From assembly GCA_035489755.1 (NCBI GenBank), contig DATGZK010000072.1:124001-188000 (forward strand): a stretch of 64,000 nt of DNA. Reading direction: 5' to 3'. This DNA comes from UBA9160 sp035489755. GTDB taxonomy: Bacteria > Myxococcota_A > UBA9160. A program made the position numbers and the translations under genes. The notes beneath the pieces are model-generated. The model had not been told where the DNA came from and did not search any database. It worked only from the letters and a program-made list of their open reading frames with translations. Shown here piece by piece: positions 34,273 to 41,956 of this stretch. Within the stretch, counting starts at the first letter, position 1; each line of letters opens with the position of its first letter.

Positions 34273-35040
34273 ATGTCGAATGTCCGTTTTGAAAGAGAAG
34301 GCCCGGTCGCCGTCGTTACCATCGACCGTCCGCACGTACGCAACGCTGTCGATTTCTCTACCGCGGCCGCTCTCGCCGAAGCCTTCCGCCGCTTTGATGC
34401 TGACGAAGAACTCTGTGCCGCCGTATTGACGGGTGCCGGAGGAACGTTTTGCGCGGGGGCTGACCTGAAGGCCGCATCGGAAGGCCGTGGCAACCGTGTG
34501 GATGACGACGGCGATGGCCCGATGGGGCCGACGCGCATGCTGTTGGCCAAGCCGGTGATCGCGGCGGTCGAAGGTTATGCGGTGGCGGGTGGACTCGAAC
34601 TTGCCCTCTGGTGCGACCTGCGCGTGGCAGCGCGGGATGCGGTTTTCGGCGTCTACTGTCGACGCTGGGGTGTGCCCCTGATCGACGGCGGCACGATTCG
34701 TCTGCCGCGGCTCATCGGCCAGAGCCACGCCCTCGATCTCATCCTGACGGGTCGCGGGGTATCGGGCGACGAGGCGCTCCGGATGGGGCTCGCGAACCGG
34801 CTCGCCGAGCAGGGGAGGTCGCTCGAGGTCGCGCTCGCGCTGGCCAAGGATCTCGCAAGGTTCCCCCAGCGTTGCTTGCGTGGGGATCGTCGCTCGGCGA
34901 TCGAACAGTGGGGCCTCGAACTCCCGGCGGCGCTGCGCCACGAGACCCGGATTGGACTCGAGGTCATCCGATCGGGTGAAACGCTCGAGGGAGCTGTACG
35001 CTTCGCACGGGGCGCAGGGCGCCACGGCGCGTTCGAATGA
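34273..35040 (+). CDS. enoyl-CoA hydratase/isomerase (crotonase) family
   Basis: A 255-residue crotonase-fold enzyme with GAGGTFCAGADLKAA (oxyanion-hole turn) and GYAVAGGLELALWCDLRVAARDA, the two family signatures. The third glutamate of the classic hydratase site is not clear, because the usual GxxP segment reads GVYCRRWGVPLIDGGT, so it may be a 2-enoyl-CoA hydratase or another crotonase-family enzyme. ATG 34273 follows a GTG at 34270, with GGAGGG about 9 bases upstream. Role: beta-oxidation or a related CoA-ester step. The SDR gene is just upstream on the same strand. Confidence 0.85.
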   Translation: MSNVRFEREGPVAVVTIDRPHVRNAVDFSTAAALAEAFRRFDADEELCAAVLTGAGGTFCAGADLKAASEGRGNRVDDDGDGPMGPTRMLLAKPVIAAVEGYAVAGGLELALWCDLRVAARDAVFGVYCRRWGVPLIDGGTIRLPRLIGQSHALDLILTGRGVSGDEALRMGLANRLAEQGRSLEVALALAKDLARFPQRCLRGDRRSAIEQWGLELPAALRHETRIGLEVIRSGETLEGAVRFARGAGRHGAFE

Positions 35041-35122
35041 CCACCCCGGCCATTCTCGATCCCCTCACCTCGGCGATGACGGGCGACCGGCAGCGTTCGG
35101 AGTGCGAGAGCCCACGCAGTGC

Positions 35123-36529
35123 TTACGTTGCACCTGCGGCTGCGTGCAATTCGGCGAAGGCCTCCCGGATCCCGTCCGCAAGCTCGTCCAAATCCGGTAG
35201 GGCGTCCCAGTCGCCGTTGAGACCCCAGAAGAGGCCGCCGTCGTAGCTGAACAGCGCGATGTTCAGTGCCTGGCCTGGCATCAGCGGGGCCACGGGATAC
35301 GAAGCTTTCATGCGGCAACCGAGCAGGTAGAGAGGGATCTGAGGCCCCGGCACGTTCGTCACGATCAGGTTGTACGGCCGTGAGTTCGAGGCGAGCCGAA
35401 TCGATTGCACGAGGACGTTGGGCACCGTCCACTCGCTCACGGCAGTCAGCACACGCCCGCCGAGCGCCTGCTTTGAATCCTTGAGGCCGCTCATCACTTC
35501 CCGCACAGCCTTAAGGCGCTCGATAGGATCCGACAAAGCAACGGGGAGATCGGCCACCATCTGTGTAATTTGGTTTCCAAGAGCGCTGGCCTTCCCCTTG
35601 GCACGGACGCTCACCGGTACGACCGCGCGAATCTCGAGATCCTGCACCTTGAGCCCGCGGTGAAAGAAGAATGTGCGGAGCGCGCCGGCTACCGTCGCCA
35701 GCACTACGTCGTTCAGCGTCCCGCCGAGCGCGTCCTTCACTTGTTTGAAATCTGAGACGCGGTGCTCGACGAACTCGAAGCGTCGGTGCGGGCCGATGGG
35801 CACGTTGAAGGGCGTTTCCGAGGCGGAACGAAATGCGGGAGCGAAGGCCTCGACCACCCCTTCGGCCGCGGCACGGAGCGCAACCACCGTTTCATCCGGC
35901 GTGCGAACTGCTTTCCTCACGGCGGCGAGCGCGTCGAAGGGTTGAGTCACACGGTGCCAGAGGGCGTCCATCGAGAGCCGGCCGCGGCTGGGCGCGGGCA
36001 GCGGCTTCCAGGGCTTTGGTGCGGCGATCGGTGCGTCGGGGGCAAGGTCCATCAAGACCGAGATCAGCTCGGCACCGGCAATGCCGTCAATCATGCAGTG
36101 GTGTGTCTTGGAAATGAGCGCAAAGCGGTCGGATTCAAGCCCTTCGACGAACCACATTTCCCACAACGGCTTCCCACGGTCGAGCTGTTGCGACATGATG
36201 CGGCCGACAAGTCGCTTGAGCGCGGCGTCGTCGCCGGGCCGCGGCAGTCCGGAGTGGCGGACGTGGTAGGCGATATTGAAGTGGTCGTCGTCGATCCAAA
36301 CCGGATGACCTTCACCCGGCACCCAGGCAATCCGCTGGCGGAAGCGCGGCACGCGGTCGAGGCGTGCTTCGATCGCCGCACGCACGCGATCGACGTCGAG
36401 GCCGCCCTGTGGCGTGCGAAGGGGACCGAGCTCGTAGATCAGGACGCCACCCACGTGCATATGGTGATTCGCATCCTCAAGGCCGAGAAAAGACGCGTCC
36501 TGCGCGCTCAGTCGCTCGTAGTACGGCAT
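35123..36529 (-). CDS. WS/DGAT-type wax ester synthase / diacylglycerol acyltransferase
   Basis: A 468-residue bifunctional acyltransferase that makes wax esters or triacylglycerol from acyl-CoA. The catalytic HHxxxDG is H143-H144-C-M-I-D148-G149 (KTHHCMIDGIAG), preceded by YYERLSAQDASFLGLE and GKPLWEMWFVEGL. The C-terminal part carries ITQMVADLPVAL and VPGPQIPLYLLG. No signal peptide; it is typically membrane-associated. It is divergent from the PRPP/phosphorylase block and converges with the enoyl-CoA hydratase gene. It suggests storage-lipid formation from the acyl-CoA genes around it. Confidence 0.9.
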   Translation of the reverse strand: MPYYERLSAQDASFLGLEDANHHMHVGGVLIYELGPLRTPQGGLDVDRVRAAIEARLDRVPRFRQRIAWVPGEGHPVWIDDDHFNIAYHVRHSGLPRPGDDAALKRLVGRIMSQQLDRGKPLWEMWFVEGLESDRFALISKTHHCMIDGIAGAELISVLMDLAPDAPIAAPKPWKPLPAPSRGRLSMDALWHRVTQPFDALAAVRKAVRTPDETVVALRAAAEGVVEAFAPAFRSASETPFNVPIGPHRRFEFVEHRVSDFKQVKDALGGTLNDVVLATVAGALRTFFFHRGLKVQDLEIRAVVPVSVRAKGKASALGNQITQMVADLPVALSDPIERLKAVREVMSGLKDSKQALGGRVLTAVSEWTVPNVLVQSIRLASNSRPYNLIVTNVPGPQIPLYLLGCRMKASYPVAPLMPGQALNIALFSYDGGLFWGLNGDWDALPDLDELADGIREAFAELHAAAGAT

Positions 36530-36599
36530 GGCGACCCCCTGCGAATCCCTGGTTCACCCTAACACGTGGCGTCGGGAGTGGGGGAGCCGTGGCGGCGGC

Positions 36600-38105
36600 C
36601 TAGTACCCGAAGCGGATCAGGTCGACTCTCTCGCGGGCGTAGGCGCAGGCGAACTCGAGCTGGGCTGCGCTCTGCGCATGGATCTCGAACAGCGGCTCTC
36701 CCCGCGAGACCACGTCGCCCACCGTGCGCAGGAGCCGTACACCCGCCGCAGCGTTGGCAGGTGCTCCCGCTCGCTTTGCCACGCGCGCGATTTCCAGACA
36801 ATCGATCCCGCGGATGCGGCCGTCGCTCGGAGACTCCACTGGCACTCGATGTGCCGCGGCGGGAGGAAGCTCGCGGGCACCCTGGGCCTCGACGATGCGC
36901 TGGAAGGCCTGCTCGGCGGCACCGGAGTCCAATGTCTGCTGCGCCAAGCGATAACCTGTCGCGGGCAGCGCGGCGCCCACCAGCTCGATGAGCCGCGACG
37001 CGAGAAACAGCGACTTCTCGCGCAAGTCAACGGGCGCTCCCGGCTCTCGTCTCAGGACTGCCAGCACGTCCCGCGCTTCGAGGAGCGGCCCGATCCCGAA
37101 GCCCACCGGGCCCGGTGCTTCGGTCACCACCACCTCGACGGCGATTTCGATCTGCTCGGCGACCACGCGGAACAGGCTCGCCAAGCGCTGGGCCGCAGCT
37201 GCGGTCCGCACCTTCGCACTCGGGCCGACCGGGACGTCGATGAGCGTGTGGGTCGCGCCCGCCGTCTTCTTCTTCGACAGGATGGAGGCCACCATTTGTG
37301 CCTCCGTGTCGAGTTCCATGGGCCGCTCGACCGTAATCAGGATGTCATCGGCAGGGGCGAGACCGAGCGCGCCGCCCCATGCGATGCATGCCCCCGCCTT
37401 TTCCACCACTTCAAGCAAGCGATGCGGCGAGAGCGCCACCTCAGCCACCATCGCCATCGTGTCGGCAGTGCCGGCGGGGCTCGTAATTGCGCGCGATGAG
37501 GTCTTGGGCACACGCATGCCGAGTGCGGCAAGAATCGGCACCACGACCATGGTCGTTCGATTGCCAGGGACTCCACCCACGCAGTGCTTGTCCGCGATCG
37601 GTCCAGCACCGAAGTCGAGTCGAGCCCCGGTGTCGATCATGGCACGGGTGAGCGCGACAAGTTCTGGGAGATCAAGTCTTTGGACGGCGCACGCGAGGAC
37701 GAACATCGATAGCTCGATCTTCGAGTAGCGGTGCCGAACCACATCGCCGAGGATCGCTCTGAAATCCGCGCCATCGAGCTTCGCGCCGGCGAGCTTTTCG
37801 CGCACCAGGTCCACGCTGCGCGGGGCGGGAGCGATCGTGGCGTGAACCTGCGTGCCCTCAGGCAAGCCGAGGTCATGGAACGCATCCTCGGACAGGCCAA
37901 TCTCCTCGGGGGTTACGAGCGCGTCTCGGCAAAAGTTGAGAACACCGATCACCTCGCGCACCTCCCCGCCGGGAGGCGCCGCCTCAACGACCCGCACCCG
38001 ATCGAGGGGATGAAAGCCAAGGCCACCGGTCTTTGCGGCGGATTCGTGAATGAAGAGCACGTGCTCTGACAGCGTGTCGATGCCCACGCGCTTAATGCGG
38101 AACAT
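36600..38105 (-). CDS. AMP/thymidine phosphorylase (archaeal-type DeoA family)
   Basis: A 501-residue phosphorylase of the nucleoside-phosphorylase family that includes archaeal AMP phosphorylase and TIGR02645 putative thymidine phosphorylase. It has the extra approximately 80-residue N-terminal domain that bacterial DeoA lacks. Active-site segments are ADKHCVGGVPGNRTTMVVVP (phosphate-binding and catalytic loop) and KTSSRAITSPAGTADTMAMV; the end is a barrel-sandwich domain. AMP phosphorylases release adenine and ribose-1,5-bisphosphate. Whether this one prefers nucleosides or nucleotides cannot be told. The start has GGAGG 6 bases upstream. It is the last gene of a minus-strand run with PRPP synthetase and a beta-CASP protein. 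Confidence 0.85.
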   Translation of the reverse strand: MFRIKRVGIDTLSEHVLFIHESAAKTGGLGFHPLDRVRVVEAAPPGGEVREVIGVLNFCRDALVTPEEIGLSEDAFHDLGLPEGTQVHATIAPAPRSVDLVREKLAGAKLDGADFRAILGDVVRHRYSKIELSMFVLACAVQRLDLPELVALTRAMIDTGARLDFGAGPIADKHCVGGVPGNRTTMVVVPILAALGMRVPKTSSRAITSPAGTADTMAMVAEVALSPHRLLEVVEKAGACIAWGGALGLAPADDILITVERPMELDTEAQMVASILSKKKTAGATHTLIDVPVGPSAKVRTAAAAQRLASLFRVVAEQIEIAVEVVVTEAPGPVGFGIGPLLEARDVLAVLRREPGAPVDLREKSLFLASRLIELVGAALPATGYRLAQQTLDSGAAEQAFQRIVEAQGARELPPAAAHRVPVESPSDGRIRGIDCLEIARVAKRAGAPANAAAGVRLLRTVGDVVSRGEPLFEIHAQSAAQLEFACAYARERVDLIRFGY

Positions 38106-38139
38106 GCAAAACCTCCGTGCGTCGCAGCAAGCGAGTCAC

Positions 38140-39549
38140 TCAGGCCAATCGCACGCGCTCCAGATCCCCCGGCACAACCGCCGTCCACCCGAGATCGGTG
38201 TGGATGCGTTCGCGCAATGCCGCCGAGGCCGAGGCCTCTCCGTGCACAACAAAAGTCGTATCGGGCGTGCCTGGCATGGAACGCAGCCACGCCACGAGTT
38301 CCCCCTGGTTCGCGTGTACGGAGAACAGGGAGAGCCCGAGCACCTCTGCGCGGACCGGGACGTAGCATCCGTGGATCTTCAGCGCGCTTGCGCCTTCAAG
38401 CAGAGATCGCCCGCGCGTCCCTTCCGCTTGGAAACCAGGCAACACGATGGTGTTCCTAGGGTGGGGAAGGAAGTGGGTGAGGTGATGCAGGACGCGTCCA
38501 CCTGTCGCCATGCCAGAGGCGGAGATCACGATCGACGGTCCTGTCTGCTCGTGGATCGCCTTCGACTGCTCGACCGAGCGTGTCTCCACCAAACGACCAG
38601 TATCGAAAGGATCGCCGTCGCCCCTAAAATCGGGTCGCACGTCGGGTGCACCCTGGGTGAGCGCCATCCTGTAGAGCGCAAGGGCGGAGAGCGCCATTGG
38701 GCTGTCGACGTAGACCGGCAATTCGGGCACGCGGCCCTCACGCATCAGGCGACGGAGTGCGAGGAGGATGACCTCAGTGCGGTCTACCGCGAAGGCAGGG
38801 ATCACGATCGTGCCGCCGCGGGCTGCCGTGCGTGCGATCGCCGTCTCGAAGGCCGCGTCGGCAGGATCGGAGGGATGACGCCGATCACCATAGGTCGACT
38901 CAATCAGCACGGCATCGGCCTCGCCCGGCGGCGCAGGCGGACGCAAAATCGGGTGGCTTGGGCGCCCAAGGTCACCGCTTACGAGAATCCGTCGAAAAGG
39001 GGATCCCGTGAGTGCGAACTCGACCGCCGCTGAGCCGAGGATGTGTCCGGCAGGACGGAAGACCGCCTGGACACCCCGGGCGACTTCGACGCTTGTGTGA
39101 AAGGATACCTCGCTGAAATTCTCGAGTGCGTGCCAGGCATCTTCTTCCGTGTAGAGAGGCAGGGCGGGCATATGCTTCGAGAAACCCTTGCGATTCGCGT
39201 AACTCGCATCCTCTTCCTGGAGGTGCCCGCTGTCCGGGAGGACGATCCGACAAAGGGCGTGGGTTCCCTGAGTCGCGTAAATCGGACCGCGGAAGCCGTC
39301 ACGCAAGAGACGAGGAAGATATCCCGAGTGGTCAACGTGCGCGTGCGTCAGTACCACGGCGTCGATGCTGGCGGGAGGGACCGGGAACGCAGCCCAGTTG
39401 CGCAGGCGCAGAGATTTTAGGCCCTGAAAGAGTCCGCAGTCCACGAGGACGCGGGCGTGTAGGGTATCTAGCAGAAAACGGCTCCCCGTCACGGTTCCTG
39501 TCGCGCCCAGGAATTGCAAGCACGGAACGGCTGGCCGGATTACTTCCAT
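38140..39549 (-). CDS. beta-CASP metallo-beta-lactamase (RNA-specificity type)
   Basis: A 469-residue metallo-hydrolase with the dinuclear zinc motif H69-A-H71-V-D73-H74, the beta-CASP landmarks PAGHILGSAAVEF, DLGRP, ESTYGDRRHP and the RNA-specificity region with VVHGEASASAALRER at the end. Such proteins (CPSF73/RNase J relatives) cleave RNA or, less often, other phosphodiesters. No signal peptide. Its stop lies 35 bases before the phosphorylase start, and its start overlaps the PRPP-synthetase stop by 10 bases. In proteobacteria it accompanies this phosphorylase family, as I recall; an actual RNase activity is inference. Confidence 0.9.
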   Translation of the reverse strand: MEVIRPAVPCLQFLGATGTVTGSRFLLDTLHARVLVDCGLFQGLKSLRLRNWAAFPVPPASIDAVVLTHAHVDHSGYLPRLLRDGFRGPIYATQGTHALCRIVLPDSGHLQEEDASYANRKGFSKHMPALPLYTEEDAWHALENFSEVSFHTSVEVARGVQAVFRPAGHILGSAAVEFALTGSPFRRILVSGDLGRPSHPILRPPAPPGEADAVLIESTYGDRRHPSDPADAAFETAIARTAARGGTIVIPAFAVDRTEVILLALRRLMREGRVPELPVYVDSPMALSALALYRMALTQGAPDVRPDFRGDGDPFDTGRLVETRSVEQSKAIHEQTGPSIVISASGMATGGRVLHHLTHFLPHPRNTIVLPGFQAEGTRGRSLLEGASALKIHGCYVPVRAEVLGLSLFSVHANQGELVAWLRSMPGTPDTTFVVHGEASASAALRERIHTDLGWTAVVPGDLERVRLA

Positions 39550-40415
39550 GCGAGCGCCTGGGCGACGAGGGCCGCTGTGGGGATCGCATTGGTCGGGTGC
39601 GGAATCGTGTCGCAGGAAGCGATGCGCGTCACACCTGCGCTCCGCACGCGGCCGAGCGCGCCTGGTACAAAGATCGCATGAACGACGATGGCCTCGACCG
39701 CGTCTACGTGGGCCCGCCGGAGCGCTCGGGCCCCGGCTGCGAGGGTGGTTCCGCTGCTGGCGATGTCATCGAGCAAGACCGCGCGGCGTGCGGTCGGAAC
39801 CGTGGGGAAATGGATGCGCACGCTGCGATCACCAAGGCGCGTTTTCTCGCCCACGATCCACGGCACCCGTGCGGTGGCAGCCACTGCCTGAACCCACGGG
39901 CGTGACTCCTCGTCTGGCCCGACGAGGAGCAGCCCGCGGCGCCGACGCGCGAGATAAGCGCCGATCGCGGGAGCGGCGGAAATGGAGCGTGCACGCCCGG
40001 GGATGACTTCCGAGAGCTCAAACACCCGATGCAGGTGGGCCTCCACCGTGAGGACGGCATCGAAGTCGCGGCCAAGCAGCGCTCCTACGGCACGCTGGGA
40101 GATCGGTTCGCCGGCAGAGAAGATGGCGTCCTGTCGCATGTAGGGGAGGTAAGGTGCAACGAGCGTTACGCGCTGCGCCCCCGCCCGGCGGAGGGCATCG
40201 GCTGCAAGAATCGTCTCAATCAGCTTGACGTTCGGGTTGAAAAGAGATCTCACCACCACAGCGTGTTGGCCTGCCGGCTGCCGGATCCGCACCAAACTCT
40301 CACCGTCGGGGAAGCGGTGGAGCGCGATCCGCGAGGTGGGCAGGCGTGCGGCTCGCCCGAGCCGCTGCCCGAATGCCACGCTGTCGGGAAAAACGTGGAT
40401 GCGAGTCTCGTTCAC
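39540..40415 (-). CDS. ribose-phosphate pyrophosphokinase (PRPP synthetase), short form
   Basis: A 291-residue PRPP synthetase relative. PRPP-binding loop LLDDIASSGTTLAAGARAL, ribose-5-phosphate/ATP segments HRFPDGESLVRI and PYLPYMRQDAIFSAGEPIS, and the catalytic-region TVEAHLHRVFEL are all visible. It is shorter than housekeeping Prs (about 315) and differs at FPDGES and the second landmark, like archaeal class III enzymes and the Prs-like proteins paired with TIGR02645 phosphorylases. GTG start 40415; it overlaps the beta-CASP gene. It would make or use PRPP next to a ribose-1,5-bisphosphate-forming enzyme. Confidence 0.85.
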   Translation of the reverse strand: MNETRIHVFPDSVAFGQRLGRAARLPTSRIALHRFPDGESLVRIRQPAGQHAVVVRSLFNPNVKLIETILAADALRRAGAQRVTLVAPYLPYMRQDAIFSAGEPISQRAVGALLGRDFDAVLTVEAHLHRVFELSEVIPGRARSISAAPAIGAYLARRRRGLLLVGPDEESRPWVQAVAATARVPWIVGEKTRLGDRSVRIHFPTVPTARRAVLLDDIASSGTTLAAGARALRRAHVDAVEAIVVHAIFVPGALGRVRSAGVTRIASCDTIPHPTNAIPTAALVAQALAWK

Positions 40416-40852
40416 CGGACGAATTCCGATTGATCATCTCGAAGCCATGAGCGTGCTTTGTGCGCCAGAGGTCTCGGTGACGGAGACGACGACGGCGTGC
40501 CCTTCGAGAGCGGGTTGGGCGCCGAGAGCGAGGGCATGTGCGAGGGTGTAGGGCAGCGCGGGCTCGGAGTCGATGGATGCACCTCGGTCGCTCGGACACA
40601 GGGAGCACCCTCGCGTGCTCGGCCACGTGGGTGGAGGGCCGAAACCCGTACGCGCGATCGTCGCCACGTGCGACACGGCGCGCACACGCATCGGAAGCCG
40701 GCCGCCGGGGCGGCGGGGGAGGGCCAAGCGCAGCCTAAGCGCCACTCCGCCGGAGGCGTGCCTGCAGCTGCCGACGCTCCCTTGCGGACGGCTTGGCGTT
40801 GCGGCACGGCGCTCGAGCCGATCTCGTCTGCGCGGCGTGGTACGTTGCGGCC
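40416..40852. other. intergenic region between the PRPP operon and the DUF523 gene
   Basis: About 430 bases without a supported gene; the reading frames are Arg/Ala-rich shadows. It holds the divergent promoters. The only candidate seen is TACGTT at 40841-40846, next to the DUF523 start. Confidence 0.4.
40841..40852 (+). promoter_or_regulatory. weak -10-like hexamer for a leaderless start
   Basis: TACGTT lies 6 bases before the ATG at 40853 and there is no Shine-Dalgarno. The hexamer is a poor -10, so the call is tentative. Confidence 0.25.
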
Positions 40853-41839
40853 ATGAGCTCGAAGCTGCCGCAGGTCGTCGGTGAAGGCCCGATCCGGATC
40901 GGCGTTTCGGCTTGCCTCCTCGGCCAAGAAGTGCGCTTCGACGGCGGTCACAAGCGCGACCGTTTCCTGACCGACACATTTGGTCGCTTCGTCGAATGGG
41001 TGCCGGTGTGCCCGGAAGTCGAACTCGGCATGGGCATCCCACGTGAGTCCGTTCGCCTCGAGCAAGATGCCACGGGTCTACACCTTGTGGCGCCCAAGAG
41101 CGGACGCGACTGGACGCAGCCCATGCGCAGCTTCGCCGCGCGGCGCGTTCGAACCCTCGCAGCGCTCAATCTCTCTGGCTATGTGCTAAAGAAGGACTCC
41201 CCGAGCTGCGGGATGGAGCGCGTGCGCGTGTATGGACGTCCAAAGTCCGGCGGTATGCCGCGACGCGAAGGCCGAGGATTCTTCGCCAACGCCCTCATCG
41301 CGGCGAACCCCCTTCTGCCGGTCGAAGAGGAGGGGCGCCTTTGGGACCCGCGTCTGCGCGAGAATTTCGTGGCCAGAGTCTTCGCCTATCATCGGCTCCA
41401 TACCTTCTTTGCCGGTCGCTGGACGCTGGCCGGGATCGTGGCCTTTCACACTTCCCACAAGTTCGCGCTGCTCGCGCATTCTCCCGAGGCCTACCAGCGA
41501 TTGGGTCGCCTCATCGCCAAAGCGAAAGAGATACCCCGCGCGGACCTGCGAGCTCGCTATGAAATCGAGTTCATGGGCGTGCTCTCCAAACTCGCGACGA
41601 TCCGCCGTCATACGAACGTCTTGGAGCATATCGCCGGCTATTTCAAGACTCGGCTGGACGCCTCTTCGCGGGCTGAACTGATTGGCCTTATCGGGGAGTA
41701 CCGCCGCGGACTCATACCCCTCATTGTGCCGATCACGCTGATTCGCCACCACGTGCGGCAGCACAAGGTCTCCTACTTGGAGAGCCAGATCTACCTCGAA
41801 CCCCATCCCAAGGAACTGATGCTTCGAAACCATATCTAG
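40853..41839 (+). CDS. DUF523/DUF1722 protein (YbgA-like)
   Basis: A 328-residue fusion of the DUF523 domain (residues about 15-160: RIGVSACLLGQEVRFDGGHKRD, VCPEVELGMGIPRESVRL, KKDSPSCGMERV) and DUF1722 (about 170-325: FHTSHKFALLAHSPEAYQRLGRL, KLATIRRHTNVLEHIAGYFK, VPITLIRHHVRQHKVSYLESQ). DUF523 has conserved Cys that probably bind a metal or act in tRNA-thiol chemistry. The fused form is common in proteobacteria, and no activity is known to me. Start ATG 40853 is fixed by the domain start. Confidence 0.88.
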   Translation: MSSKLPQVVGEGPIRIGVSACLLGQEVRFDGGHKRDRFLTDTFGRFVEWVPVCPEVELGMGIPRESVRLEQDATGLHLVAPKSGRDWTQPMRSFAARRVRTLAALNLSGYVLKKDSPSCGMERVRVYGRPKSGGMPRREGRGFFANALIAANPLLPVEEEGRLWDPRLRENFVARVFAYHRLHTFFAGRWTLAGIVAFHTSHKFALLAHSPEAYQRLGRLIAKAKEIPRADLRARYEIEFMGVLSKLATIRRHTNVLEHIAGYFKTRLDASSRAELIGLIGEYRRGLIPLIVPITLIRHHVRQHKVSYLESQIYLEPHPKELMLRNHI

Positions 41840-41956
41840 TGGCGCCGCTGCACCGAGGAGGTTTCTCTTCCTCTTCGCGCGTCGACCTGCAGCCAACTGC
41901 GGCTTAGCGAGCGGTGCCAGGCTGCGCGAACCGACTTCGAACGCACGTTGGAGCGC

